From Streptomyces hiroshimensis (GTDB lineage Bacteria > Actinomycetota > Actinomycetes > Streptomycetales > Streptomycetaceae), in NCBI RefSeq assembly GCF_014650335.1, contig NZ_BMUT01000010.1:296802-360801 (forward strand): a stretch of DNA of 64,000 bases. Direction: 5' to 3'. Below are positions 41,382 through 49,842 of the stretch, piece after piece. How positions within the stretch are numbered: position 1 is the stretch's first letter; each line of letters starts with the position of its first letter. A model generated the notes under the pieces. It did no database searches, was not told where the DNA came from, and saw only the letters and a program-made list of their open reading frames with translations. The position numbers were made by a program, and so were the translations under genes.

Positions 41382-42902
41382 GTGAGCACCGAGGGCGGCA
41401 GCCCCGAAGGCAAGCAGCAGCGGAAGCGTTCACGGCTCGCGGTCGCGTCGGTCGCGGCGGCGGTGCTGCTGGCCGGTGGCGGCGGGGCGTACTGGGCGGC
41501 CACGGCCTCGGAGGGCGACGGCGGCAAGGACAAGGGCGCGGCGGGCGGTGAGAGCCCGCCACCGCCCCTCGCGCTGGACGCGCCGTCCGCGGGCAGCGGC
41601 CCCGCCGGCTCCCCGCAGGGCATCGCCGTGGGCGAGCCGGACCCCACGGGCGTGCGCTACCGCGCCGAGGGGAAGCTGCCCGACGGGCCGCGGACGGCGC
41701 CGGTGCGGCTGCCGAAGGGCGAGGTGAGCCGCGAGGAGGTGGCCGCCCTCGCCGCGGCGCTCCACGTGCCGGGCACGCCCACCGCCGACGGCGAGGTATG
41801 GCGGGTGGGCGGGCCGCCCGGGGCGGACGAGCCGGTGCTGCGGGTGGCCCGCAAGGGCCCGGGCAACTGGTCGTTCGCGCGCTTCGGCGGTGCGGCCAAG
41901 GGCTGTGTGCACCCGCCGGGCTCGGGGCCGCGCACGGACCCCGCGGCCGACCTCTCCCCCGGCACCCCCGACCACTGCCCGCAGCAGGAGGGCAAGGCCT
42001 CGGACGGGCAGCCGCCCGTGCCGGAGGAGAAGGCGAAGAGCGCCGCCGCACCCGTACTGAAGGCGCTCGGCCAGGACGACTCCAAGGTCGACGCCTCGGT
42101 GCTCTTCGGTGCCGTGCGGACGGTCAACGCCGATCCCGTGCTGGACGGCCTGCCGGTCTTCGGCTGGCGGACGACCCTCGACGTCGGCTCGGATGCACAG
42201 ATCGTCCGCGGCAGCGGCCAGCTGCAGGTCCCGCCGAAGGGTGCGACGTATCCGGTGGTGACGGCGGACGAGGCGCTCAAGGAGCTGAACAAGGGCGGCG
42301 GCACCGGCAGCGGCGGGATCGGCGGCTGCGCCTCGCCCGTCCCGCACGACGGCTCGGACGTGCCGGGCGGCTTCGCACCGCCCTGCCCGCCGAAGGCGCC
42401 GCCGCGCGAGCCGGCGACGGTGACGGGGGCGGCGTTCGGCCTGTCGGCGCAGTCGGTGGCCGGGCGGCAGGCGCTGGTGCCGTCGTGGCTGTTCCAGGTG
42501 CGCCTGCCGGGTGCGGACAAGGAGCCGGCGATCACCGTCGCCCGGCCCGCGGTGGACCCGAGGTTCGTGGCGAAGCCCTCGCCGGCGCCGGAGCGCTCCG
42601 AGAGCCCGGGGAAGGGCGCGCCGAAGTCGTCCCCGGTGCACGTGACGTCGTACAGCGTGGAGGACAGGAAGCTCGTCCTGCACTTCTGGGGCGGGGTGTG
42701 CCAGACCTACGCGGTCTCCGCCGAGCAGTCGTCCGCCGCGGTGACGGTCAAGGTCACCGGCACGGAGAAGCAGCCGGGCCGGCAGTGCGTGCTGATGGCG
42801 AAGAAGTTCGACGAGACGGTGACGCTGGACGAGCCGCTGGGCGACCGGAAGGTCGTGGACGCCTCGACGGGGGAGCCCGTGGCGCAGCAGCAGGAGAAGT
42901 AG
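41382..42902 (+). CDS. Membrane-anchored secreted protein of unknown function
   Basis: The 506-residue protein has a short basic N-terminus (QQRKRSRL), one signal-anchor helix (AVASVAAAVLLAGGGGAYWAA), and a large extracytoplasmic part rich in Gly, Pro and Ala. Two globular stretches stand out: residues about 85-340 (GVRYRAEGKLPDG, LFGAVRTVNADPVLDGLPVFGWRTTLDVG) and a C-terminal part with paired Cys (FWGGVCQTYAVS, PGRQCVLMAKKF). The second GTG (41382) is favoured because AAGGAG lies 7 nt upstream. No enzyme motif is seen. It may be an envelope-bound sensor or scaffold. Confidence 0.7.
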   Translation: MSTEGGSPEGKQQRKRSRLAVASVAAAVLLAGGGGAYWAATASEGDGGKDKGAAGGESPPPPLALDAPSAGSGPAGSPQGIAVGEPDPTGVRYRAEGKLPDGPRTAPVRLPKGEVSREEVAALAAALHVPGTPTADGEVWRVGGPPGADEPVLRVARKGPGNWSFARFGGAAKGCVHPPGSGPRTDPAADLSPGTPDHCPQQEGKASDGQPPVPEEKAKSAAAPVLKALGQDDSKVDASVLFGAVRTVNADPVLDGLPVFGWRTTLDVGSDAQIVRGSGQLQVPPKGATYPVVTADEALKELNKGGGTGSGGIGGCASPVPHDGSDVPGGFAPPCPPKAPPREPATVTGAAFGLSAQSVAGRQALVPSWLFQVRLPGADKEPAITVARPAVDPRFVAKPSPAPERSESPGKGAPKSSPVHVTSYSVEDRKLVLHFWGGVCQTYAVSAEQSSAAVTVKVTGTEKQPGRQCVLMAKKFDETVTLDEPLGDRKVVDASTGEPVAQQQEK

Positions 42903-42925
42903 AGCCGGCGGAAGAGGCACGGAAA

Positions 42926-42969
42926 ACCGCGAAGGCGGCGACCCCGGTGGGGGCCGCCGCCTTCGCGGT
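42926..42969. terminator. Bidirectional terminator with U-run on the minus strand
   Basis: A perfect 14-bp outer stem (ACCGCGAAGGCGGC with GCCGCCTTCGCGGT) with a GC-rich inner part; minus-strand transcripts end in GGTTTTCC. It serves the convergent secreted-protein and erpA genes. Confidence 0.85.
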
Positions 42970-42996
42970 GACAGCGGTGACGCCGGCGAACCCGGC

Positions 42997-43353
42997 TTAG
43001 CTGAAGGAGTCGCCGCAGGCGCAGGAACCCGTGGCGTTCGGGTTGTCGATCGTGAAGCCCTGCTTCTCGATGGTGTCGACGAAGTCGATGGAGGCGCCGC
43101 CCAGGTACGGGGCGCTCATGCGGTCGGTGACGACCTTGACGCCGTCGAAGTCCTTGACGACGTCACCGTCGAGCGAGCGCTCGTCGAAGAAGAGCTGGTA
43201 CCGCAGGCCGGAGCAGCCGCCGGGCTGGACGGCGACGCGCAGTGCGAGGTCGTCACGGCCTTCCTGCTCCAGCAGGGCCTTGACCTTGGCGGCGGCGGCA
43301 TCGGACAGGAGGATGCCGTCGCTCACAGTGGTCTTCTCGTCCTGAACGGACAT
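42997..43353 (-). CDS. erpA: A-type iron-sulfur cluster carrier (HesB/IscA/ErpA)
   Basis: The 118-residue protein has the three cluster-binding Cys of the A-type family: QPGGCSGLRYQ and the C-terminal SCACGDSFS. It carries Fe-S clusters to target enzymes. The ATG at 43353 has GGGAG 8 nt upstream; in-frame sequence further upstream is not coding. It is divergent from nadA, whose product needs a 4Fe-4S cluster, and is the counterpart of Rv2204c. ErpA versus IscA cannot be told by sequence alone. Confidence 0.9.
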   Translation of the reverse strand: MSVQDEKTTVSDGILLSDAAAAKVKALLEQEGRDDLALRVAVQPGGCSGLRYQLFFDERSLDGDVVKDFDGVKVVTDRMSAPYLGGASIDFVDTIEKQGFTIDNPNATGSCACGDSFS

Positions 43354-43506
43354 CTGCTTCACTCCCGGGTTTGGTGCGGACTGCTTGCCCTCGGCTGCAA
43401 CCGCCGGTCTCCCGGATTCATTCCGGGCCTGCTGCGGTGTATTCCGCCATTCATGCTCGCACACCGCCCGCCGGATCGGGAATGTGTCACATCGACGCGA
43501 TCACCA

Positions 43507-43554
43507 TCGTCAAAGTGACGCGAAGCGGTTATGATAGATAGCGTCAAATTGACG
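43507..43554 (+). promoter_or_regulatory. nadA promoter flanked by two 13-bp operators
   Basis: TCGTCA (43507-43512), 17 nt, then TATGAT (43530-43535) form a promoter. Two palindromes differing in one base cover it: CGTCAAAGTGACG (43508-43520) on the -35 and CGTCAAATTGACG (43542-43554) at the predicted start of transcription. This is a classical repression layout. An NAD-biosynthesis repressor such as NrtR is a guess. Confidence 0.75.
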
Positions 43555-43599
43555 ACAAGGCCTTACCCGGCCGTCCGCAGAACAGAAAGGGTGCGTGAC

Positions 43600-44778
43600 G
43601 TGACCACCGCCCAGCCCTTGGATGTCCAGCCCACCCCGCTCGCGCTCCTGCTGCTCGGCCGCGAGGCCGACCCGAAGAGCGAGCGCGGTGTGGAGTGCCC
43701 CGGCGACCTGCCGGCGCCCTCCGACCCGGACCTGGTGGAGCGTGCCCGCGCGGCCAAGGCGAAGCTCGGGGACAAGGTCTTCGTGCTCGGCCACCACTAC
43801 CAGCGCGACGAGGTCATCGAGTTCGCGGACGTCACCGGCGACTCCTTCAAGCTCGCGCGCGACGCCGCCGCCCGGCCGGACGCCGAGTACATCGTCTTCT
43901 GCGGCGTGCACTTCATGGCCGAGTCCGCGGACATCCTCACCACCGAGGACCAGCAGGTCGTCCTGCCGGACCTCGCCGCCGGCTGCTCCATGGCCGACAT
44001 GGCCACCGCAGAGCAGGTCGCCGAGTGCTGGGACGTGCTGACCGAGGCGGGCGTCGCCGAGGTGACCGTGCCGGTCTCGTACATGAACTCCTCGGCCGAC
44101 ATCAAGGCCTTCACCGGCAAGCACGGCGGCACGATCTGCACCTCCTCCAACGCCGAGCGCGCACTGACCTGGGCGTTCGAGCAGGGCGAGAAGGTCCTGT
44201 TCCTCCCCGACCAGCACCTGGGCCGCAACACCGCCGTCCGCGACATGGGCATGAGCCTGGACGACTGCGTCCTCTACAACCCGCACAAGCCGAACGGCGG
44301 CCTGACCGCCGAGGAGCTGCGCGGCGCGAAGATGATCCTGTGGCGCGGGCACTGCTCCGTGCACGGCCGCTTCTCGCTCGACTCGGTCAACGACGTGCGC
44401 GAGCGCATCCCGGGGGTCAACGTCCTGGTGCACCCCGAGTGCCGGCACGAGGTCGTGGCCGCGGCCGACTACGTCGGGTCGACGGAGTACATCATCAAGA
44501 CCCTGGAGGCGGCACCGAGAGGCTCCAAGTGGGCCATCGGCACGGAGCTGAACCTGGTCCGCCGTCTGGCGAATCGATTCGCCGACGAGGGCAAGGAGAT
44601 CGTCTTCCTCGACAAGACGGTCTGCTTCTGCTCGACGATGAACCGGATCGACCTGCCACACCTGGTGTGGGCGCTGGAGTCCCTCGCGGACGGCAAGGTC
44701 GTCAACCGCATCGAGGTCGACCCCGAGGTCGCGGCGTTCTCGAAGCTCGCGCTGGAGCGGATGCTGGCGCTGCCGTAA
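43600..44778 (+). CDS. nadA: Quinolinate synthase A
   Basis: The 392-residue enzyme condenses iminoaspartate and dihydroxyacetone phosphate to quinolinate in NAD synthesis. It has LGHHYQRDEVIEFAD, FCGVHFMAESADIL (cluster Cys), PDQHLGRNTA, the RGHCSVHGRF block, VHPECRHEVV (cluster Cys) and FCSTMNRIDL (cluster Cys). GTG 43600 gives MTTAQPLDVQPTPLALLLLG; the upstream in-frame ATG at 43531 lies inside the promoter. nadB and nadC are not in this window downstream, which is unusual among Streptomyces only if they do not lie elsewhere. Confidence 0.94.
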   Translation: MTTAQPLDVQPTPLALLLLGREADPKSERGVECPGDLPAPSDPDLVERARAAKAKLGDKVFVLGHHYQRDEVIEFADVTGDSFKLARDAAARPDAEYIVFCGVHFMAESADILTTEDQQVVLPDLAAGCSMADMATAEQVAECWDVLTEAGVAEVTVPVSYMNSSADIKAFTGKHGGTICTSSNAERALTWAFEQGEKVLFLPDQHLGRNTAVRDMGMSLDDCVLYNPHKPNGGLTAEELRGAKMILWRGHCSVHGRFSLDSVNDVRERIPGVNVLVHPECRHEVVAAADYVGSTEYIIKTLEAAPRGSKWAIGTELNLVRRLANRFADEGKEIVFLDKTVCFCSTMNRIDLPHLVWALESLADGKVVNRIEVDPEVAAFSKLALERMLALP

Positions 44779-44786
44779 CCCCCCTC

Positions 44787-44834
44787 GCGCGAACGCCGGC
44801 CGGACCGCTCAGGCGGACCGGCCGGCGTTCGCGC
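44787..44834. terminator. Strong bidirectional terminator
   Basis: A 17-bp perfect outer stem (GCGCGAACGCCGGCCGG with CCGGCCGGCGTTCGCGC), one A-A mismatch, then CCGC/GCGG around TCAG. It separates the convergent nadA and response regulator genes. Confidence 0.92.
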
Positions 44835-44835
44835 G

Positions 44836-45531
44836 TCAGCCGGTGCGCGGCCGCACCAGCCCCGACTCGTAGGCGATGACCACGAGTTGGGCCCGGTCCC
44901 GCGCCCCCAGCTTCGCCATCGCACGGTTCACATGCGTCTTGACGGTCAGCGGACTGACCTCCAGCCGCTCGCCGATCTCGTCGTTGGACAGCCCGCCCGC
45001 CACCTGGACGAGCACCTCCCGCTCGCGGCCGGTGAGGGCGTCGAGCCGCACGCTGCGGCCCGCCGGGCGCTCGGGCTCCCCCGGCTGCGCGAGGAACCTC
45101 GCGATCAGCCCCTTCGTCGCCGCGGGCGACAGCAGCGCCTCCCCCGCCCGCGCTATACGGATCGCCGACAGCAGCTCCTCCGGCTCGGCGCCCTTGCCGA
45201 GGAAACCGGAGGCGCCCGCCCGGAGCGACTGCACCACGTACTCGTCGACCTCGAAGGTCGTCAGCATCACCACGCGGACGTCCGCGAGGGCGGGATCGGA
45301 GCAGATCGCCCGGGTGGCGGCCAGGCCGTCCGTGCCCGGCATCCGGATGTCCATCAGGACCACGTCCGGGGCCTGGCTGCGGGCCAGCTCCAGGGCCTCG
45401 GCGCCGTCGGCGGCCTCCCCCACGACGGTCATGTCCGGCTCGGAGTTCACCAGGACGCGGAAAGCGCTCCGCAGCAGGGCCTGGTCGTCGGCGAGCAGGA
45501 CGCGGATGACGGGACGGTCAGGGGCGGTCAT
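44836..45531 (-). CDS. NarL/FixJ response regulator without adjacent kinase
   Basis: The 231-residue regulator has a receiver (Asp15-Asp16, phosphoacceptor Asp61 in VVLMDIRMPG, Thr in MLTTFE, Lys in GFLGKGAEP) and a LuxR-type DNA-binding domain (LTGREREVLVQVAGG, SPLTVKTHVNRAMAKL). No kinase gene adjoins it. It begins only 22 nt after the cobU stop codon, with TACGCT eight bases before the ATG as a possible leaderless promoter. The orphan HisKA_3 kinase at 51347 is the best partner candidate; see the inversion finding. Confidence 0.88.
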   Translation of the reverse strand: MTAPDRPVIRVLLADDQALLRSAFRVLVNSEPDMTVVGEAADGAEALELARSQAPDVVLMDIRMPGTDGLAATRAICSDPALADVRVVMLTTFEVDEYVVQSLRAGASGFLGKGAEPEELLSAIRIARAGEALLSPAATKGLIARFLAQPGEPERPAGRSVRLDALTGREREVLVQVAGGLSNDEIGERLEVSPLTVKTHVNRAMAKLGARDRAQLVVIAYESGLVRPRTG

Positions 45532-45553
45532 GGGCCCAAAGCGTACGGAGCCC

Positions 45554-46771
45554 TCAGCGCAGCGTGAGCGCCTGTCCCGCCACCACGAGCAGAACGTGCT
45601 CGCATTCGCCGGCCACCATCGTGTTCAGCCGGCCCAGCTCGTCGCGGAAGCGGCGGCCCGACGCCGTCGCCGGGACGACCCCCGAGCCCACCTCGTTGCT
45701 CACCACGACGACCGTGCGCGGCGTCGCCCGTACGGCCGCCACCAGCTCCGCGACCCGCGCCGCCAGCGCGTCCGCGCCGCCGTCCGCCCACGACTCGTCG
45801 TCCCACGCCCCGACGGAGTCCATCGCGTCCGTCAGCCACAGCGACAGGCAGTCCAGCAGCAGCGGCGGGCCCTCGGCGGCCAGCAGGGGTACGAGGTCGG
45901 TGGTCTCCGCCGTGCGCCAGGAGCCGGGCCTGCGCTCGCGGTGCAGGGCCACCCGGGCCGCCCAGTCGGCGTCGCCCGGGCGCGTGCCGCCCGTGGCCAC
46001 GTAGAGGACGTCGGGGAAGGACTCCAGCCGCCGCTCGGCCTCCACGGACTTGCCCGAGCGGGCGCCGCCCAGCACCAGGGTGCGCCGGGGCAGGTCCGGC
46101 ACCGCGTGGTAGTCGCCGACGACGAGCGTGGTGCCGTCGGGCACGGTGCGGGCGCCGGCCGCGGCGAGCTGCCGGTGCAGCTCGCGCCCGGGCGGCACGT
46201 CGTGGTCCAGGTGGACGGCGAGCACGTCCGTCGTGGCCGTGACGGCGCCCGCGGAGCGCAGCCGGGCGAGCGCGTCGGGCCGGCCGAGGACGTCGAGCAG
46301 CACCATGTCGTACGGGCCGCCCGGGCGGTCGGGGCCGGGGCCCGGGCCGTTCAGGCCGGCGGGGGCCGCGCCCGGCGGGAGGTAGAGCAGGCGCTCGCCG
46401 TCCGCGGCCGTCACCTCGTAGCCCGTGCCGGGGGCGTCCAGGGCCACCGCCCGGATCCGGTGGCCGCTGATCACGGCCAGCTCCCGGCCGTCCGGCACCC
46501 GGACCGGCGCGGGCAGGCCCGCCGGGAACTCGACGGCCGGCCCGTCGTGCGGGTGGGAGAGCAGGACCTGCCGGACCCCGGCGATGGACCGGCCCGCGCG
46601 GGCCGCGGCGAAGGCCGGGCCGGGGGTGAGGTCCAGCAGCAGCGCCCCGTCGACGAGGACCGCGGTCGCGGCCCGCGCCTCGTCGCCCACGGCGGTGGCG
46701 CAGGAGGCGCAGGGGCAGTCGGGGCGCGGCAGCCCCTCGGGGGCTCCGGTGCCGAGCAGTGTCAGTTCCAC
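45554..46771 (-). CDS. cobU: Metallo-beta-lactamase-like domain fused to CobU (adenosylcobinamide kinase/guanylyltransferase)
   Basis: The 405-residue protein has an N-terminal MBL-fold-like part (residues about 1-225: MELTLLGTGAPEGLPRPDCP, LLSHPHDGPAV, LAVHLDHDVPP) and a C-terminal CobU domain (about 230-405) with the P-loop LVLGGARSGKSVEAER, the LLLDCLSLWLTDAM block and VVSNEVGSGVVP. CobU activates adenosylcobinamide with GTP before CobS joins it to the lower ligand made by CobT. The MBL part lacks the full HxHxDH motif (HPHDG only), so its metal site is reduced. cobT and cobS lie 6-11 kb away on the other strand. Confidence 0.9.
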   Translation of the reverse strand: MELTLLGTGAPEGLPRPDCPCASCATAVGDEARAATAVLVDGALLLDLTPGPAFAAARAGRSIAGVRQVLLSHPHDGPAVEFPAGLPAPVRVPDGRELAVISGHRIRAVALDAPGTGYEVTAADGERLLYLPPGAAPAGLNGPGPGPDRPGGPYDMVLLDVLGRPDALARLRSAGAVTATTDVLAVHLDHDVPPGRELHRQLAAAGARTVPDGTTLVVGDYHAVPDLPRRTLVLGGARSGKSVEAERRLESFPDVLYVATGGTRPGDADWAARVALHRERRPGSWRTAETTDLVPLLAAEGPPLLLDCLSLWLTDAMDSVGAWDDESWADGGADALAARVAELVAAVRATPRTVVVVSNEVGSGVVPATASGRRFRDELGRLNTMVAGECEHVLLVVAGQALTLR

Positions 46772-46920
46772 GCACTGATCGTCTCGCGTCCGCGCGCGGC
46801 GGGCGCGCGGGGCTCACCCTTTCTCGTCGCCGACGGGCCGTTAGGCTGCGCAACGCAGCACGTATGCAGGACCTATGCAGGATCAATCCGGCACGTTCCG
46901 GTACGACGCAGGAGGCGGAC

Positions 46921-47130
46921 ATGGCGTGGGTGTGGCGGTTCGAGAAGGCCGACGGGACGGAGACGTCCCCCGCGGTGGAGCCGGAGGAGTTCACGACGCA
47001 GGGGGACGCCGAGTCGTGGATCGGCGAGGTCTGGAAGGAGCTCCTGGACGGGGGCGCGGAGCAGGTGACGCTGTTCGAGGACGACTCGGAGATCTACGCG
47101 ATGAGCCTGCGCGCGGCGGCCGAGAGCTGA
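46921..47130 (+). CDS. Small conserved acidic protein
   Basis: The 69-residue protein begins MAWVWRFEKADGTETS and contains DAESWIGEVWKELLDGGAEQVTLFEDDSEIYAMSL. AGGAGG stands 5 nt before the ATG, so expression is well supported. It is a compact alpha/beta-like sequence with conserved Trp residues, widely found in Streptomyces by memory, and has no known function. A strong terminator follows. Confidence 0.82.
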   Translation: MAWVWRFEKADGTETSPAVEPEEFTTQGDAESWIGEVWKELLDGGAEQVTLFEDDSEIYAMSLRAAAES

Positions 47131-47144
47131 CCTCGTCCCGCTTC

Positions 47145-47178
47145 ACCGCCTGCCGTCCCGCACGGGGCGGCAGGCGGT
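47145..47178. terminator. Bidirectional terminator
   Basis: ACCGCCTGCCG pairs perfectly with CGGCAGGCGGT, with an inner CCCG/CGGG stem, between the small acidic protein gene and htrA. Confidence 0.85.
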
Positions 47179-47203
47179 GTCGCATCCCGCCTCAGATCCC
47201 GCG

Positions 47204-48301
47204 TCACATCTCGCCGAGGTTCACGGTCGTGGTGTGCGCGGTGCCGCCCCGGTCGTAGGACACCTCGGTCCTGTCGCCGGGCTTGAGGCCCGCGAGCGCC
47301 TCGGACAGGGTCTGCATCGTGGAGATGGTGCTCCCGCCCACGGCGGTGATCACGTCCCCGGCCCGCAGGCCCGCCCGGTCGGCGGGCCCGCCCTGGGTGA
47401 CGGAGACGACCGCGACGCCGGCCGGGGTGAAGTCGGGGCCGACGATCGTGCGCCCGGTGATGCCGAGCGCGGCCCGGCCGGAATCGGTGACCCTGCCGCT
47501 CTTCACGATCTGGCCCGCGATGGTGCGGACGGTCGCGGCGGGGATCGCGAAGCCGATGCCGGGGGCCGCGCCCTGGCCGAACTGCGGGTCGGTGGCGGCG
47601 AGGGTGGGGATGCCGATCACCTGGCCGGCGAGGTTGACGAGCGCGCCGCCGCTGTTGCCCGGGTTGATGGCGGCCGAGGTCTGCACCATGTTCGCGATGG
47701 TGGCGCCCGTGCCGCCGCCGCTGCGGCCCTCGCTCACCGTGCGGCCGACGGCGGAGACGATGCCCTGCGTGACGCTGCTGGACAGGCCGAGCGGGTTGCC
47801 CATGGCCAGCACGATCTGGCCGACCTCCACCTTCGTGGAGTCGCCGAACGTGGCGGGCTTGAGGCTCTTGGGGACGTCGTCGAGCCGGACGACCGCCAGG
47901 TCCTGCTCGGGATAGCTGGAGACCAGCCGCGCGCCGACGGGGCCGCCGCCGGTGGCCAGGGTGACCTTGAAGGACTGCGCGGAGCCGACGACGTGGGCGT
48001 TGGTGACGATGTCGCCCTTGTCGTCGTAGACGACACCGGAGCCGAGGCTGTCGCCCGCGGTGATCTGCACGACGGACGGCAGGACGTCCTTGACCACCTT
48101 CTCGTAGGCGGCCTGCAGATCCCCGGCGGAACCCGGAATGCCCGGCGCCCCGGAGACGGCGGCCCCCTTCTCCGGCCCCTCCTTCTCGGCGGGGCGGGGA
48201 GAGGTGGTGGAACATCCGGCGGTCAGCGCGGCGGCGCAGACGGCGACGGCGGAGACGGTCAGCAGGAGCCTGGCACGGACGTGGGCGCGTGAGCCATCCA
48301 T
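47204..48301 (-). CDS. HtrA/DegP-like trypsin protease with PDZ domain, lipoprotein
   Basis: The 365-residue protein has a lipobox signal (VCAAALTAGCSTT, lipid Cys about 30), a trypsin-like domain with His in TNAHVVG, Asp in QDLAVVRLDD and Ser in NPGNSGGALVN, and a C-terminal PDZ domain (VSVTQGGPADRAGLRAGDVITAVGG). It should degrade or guard misfolded proteins outside the membrane. ATG 48301 gives MDGSRAHVRARLLLTV; longer in-frame starts add Pro-rich sequence without signal character. GATACT lies six bases before the ATG, consistent with a leaderless mRNA. Confidence 0.92.
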   Translation of the reverse strand: MDGSRAHVRARLLLTVSAVAVCAAALTAGCSTTSPRPAEKEGPEKGAAVSGAPGIPGSAGDLQAAYEKVVKDVLPSVVQITAGDSLGSGVVYDDKGDIVTNAHVVGSAQSFKVTLATGGGPVGARLVSSYPEQDLAVVRLDDVPKSLKPATFGDSTKVEVGQIVLAMGNPLGLSSSVTQGIVSAVGRTVSEGRSGGGTGATIANMVQTSAAINPGNSGGALVNLAGQVIGIPTLAATDPQFGQGAAPGIGFAIPAATVRTIAGQIVKSGRVTDSGRAALGITGRTIVGPDFTPAGVAVVSVTQGGPADRAGLRAGDVITAVGGSTISTMQTLSEALAGLKPGDRTEVSYDRGGTAHTTTVNLGEM

Positions 48302-48445
48302 GGCTGGAGTATCCCCGCCACGGGGTGGCCTGTCCCGGCCTGGCCTACGAACGGGTGGTGACGGTGACCCCGTGGCCCGGGGTCCGCTCGCCACCGGCGG
48401 TGCCGGACCGGCAGGTGCCGGCACGTGCCGGGAAGCCCGGGGCCG

Positions 48446-49243
48446 CTAGCCCCGGACACCACACAGGTGCAGCAGCGCCGCCACCGCCCGGTAGGGGTCC
48501 GTCCGGCCCGCTCGATGCTCCGCGGTCAGGAGCCGCTCCAGCTCCGGGCCCGACGGGACGGGGCGCCCGTCGGCCGCCTGGTCGGTGAAGACCCGGACGC
48601 CGTACCAGGTGTGCAGCGGCGCCCCGATCCCCGCGAGCGTCGCGGTGAGGGTCTCCAGGCGGTCGGCGCGACCTTCCAGGCCGATGCGGTTGGTGTAAAC
48701 CGGCGAGTCGAAGGCGGCGAGGGCGGTGTCCCAGTCGCCGGCGAGGCCCGGCCGCATGGCCAGGGCGTCGGCGTTGCGCACCAGGAGGGAGAGGAGGCCG
48801 CCGGGGGCGAGCACGCGCGCGAGGCCGGCGAGCATCGGATCCGGCTCGGGCACGTACATCAGGACGCCGTGGCAGAGCACGATGTCGAAGGAGCCCGGGG
48901 TGAAGTGGGCGCCGGTCTCGCGCCCGTCGCCCTGGACGAGCCGGACCCGCTCCCGGATGCCCTCCGGCTCGGCGGCCAGCGCCTCGCGCACGGCGCCGAG
49001 CATCACGGGGTCGGACTCCAGGCCGGTGACCTCGTGGCCCGCGCGGGCCAGCCGGAGGGCCTGGGTGCCCTGGCCGGGGCCGACGTCGAGGATGCGCAGC
49101 CGCCGGCCGACGGGGTAGCGAGCGCTTATCTGCTCGTCGAGCTGGCGGGCGACCAGCTCCTGCCGGACGGTGTTCCGTAAGCCCCCGAGGCCCCGCAGCC
49201 AGCTCTCCGCGCCGGCACCGAAGCCGGGCGCGAAGGCGCTCAG
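48446..49243 (-). CDS. SAM-dependent methyltransferase with apparent CTG start and a TTA codon
   Basis: The 265-residue protein is a class I methyltransferase: motif I ILDVGPGQGTQALRLA, motif II acidic GLESDPVM, then VQGDGRE, and IVLCHGVLMYVPEPD. The C-terminal third (YGVRVFTDQAADGRPVPSG) resembles CmoA/Smt-like actinobacterial enzymes. No ATG, GTG or TTG exists in frame between the upstream gene's interior and motif I; GGGGAG stands 5 nt before a CTG at 49243, which overlaps the DUF3043 stop as CTGA. Codon 22 is TTA, so translation should need the bldA tRNA. Substrate unknown. Confidence 0.78.
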   Translation of the reverse strand: MSAFAPGFGAGAESWLRGLGGLRNTVRQELVARQLDEQISARYPVGRRLRILDVGPGQGTQALRLARAGHEVTGLESDPVMLGAVREALAAEPEGIRERVRLVQGDGRETGAHFTPGSFDIVLCHGVLMYVPEPDPMLAGLARVLAPGGLLSLLVRNADALAMRPGLAGDWDTALAAFDSPVYTNRIGLEGRADRLETLTATLAGIGAPLHTWYGVRVFTDQAADGRPVPSGPELERLLTAEHRAGRTDPYRAVAALLHLCGVRG

Positions 49244-49842
49244 GGCTTCTCCCCGCGCTTGACCTTCGGCTTGGGCAGGCGCAGCCGGCGCATCTGGAGC
49301 GTGCGCATGATGGCGTAGGCCACCGCACCGCGGGTGTTCTCGTCGGGGAAGCGCTGCTTGAGGGCGCGCTTGAGGGAGATGGCGGTGACCGCCGAGTTGA
49401 TGACGATCAGGGCGATCACGATCATCCACGCGAGCAGCACGTACGTCTGGAACGCGCCGCGGTTGATCATGCTGAGGATCAGGATGACGACGGCGAGCGG
49501 CAGGAAGAACTCCGCCACCGAGTACCGCGAGTCCACGAAGTCGCGCGCGAAGCGGCGGACGGGGCCCTTGTCGCGGACGGGCAGGTAGCGCTCGTCGCCG
49601 TTGGCGAGGGCCTCGCGCTGCTTGGCGAGATCCGCCCGGCGGGTCTCGCGGGCGCGCTTGGCGGCGTCCTTGCGGTTGGCGGGCGTGTGCGCCATGGCGC
49701 GGCGCTGGGAGTTGGCCTCGCTGCGCTTGGGGGTCGGGCGGCCCTTGGGGGCCTGCGGGTCACGGGGCTGCTGGGGCTGGTCCGCGGTCACCTTGGCGGC
49801 GGCGGCCTGCTCATCCTTGGAAGTGGAACGGCTTCGGAACAC
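49240..49842 (-). CDS. DUF3043-type integral membrane protein
   Basis: The 200-residue protein has a long basic, Lys/Arg/Pro-rich N-terminus (PKGRPTPKRSEANSQRRA, KDAAKRARETRRADLAKQ), two transmembrane helices (FFLPLAVVILILSMI and YVLLAWMIVIALIVINSAV) and a basic tail (RRLRLPKPKVKRGEKP). The family occurs across actinobacteria, with unknown function. GTG 49842 has TACCCT 8 nt upstream and no ribosome site. Its stop is coupled to the methyltransferase. It is divergent from pspA over 279 nt. Confidence 0.82.
   Translation of the reverse strand: MFRSRSTSKDEQAAAAKVTADQPQQPRDPQAPKGRPTPKRSEANSQRRAMAHTPANRKDAAKRARETRRADLAKQREALANGDERYLPVRDKGPVRRFARDFVDSRYSVAEFFLPLAVVILILSMINRGAFQTYVLLAWMIVIALIVINSAVTAISLKRALKQRFPDENTRGAVAYAIMRTLQMRRLRLPKPKVKRGEKP

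Noticed and set aside
48380..48420. A further copy of the palindromic element (CCGGCGGTGCCGGACC) between htrA and the methyltransferase
   Set aside because: Only the inner 12-16 nt match; the outer CCGCCGCAACGGCG is missing at the right distance. It may be a decayed arm but is not counted.
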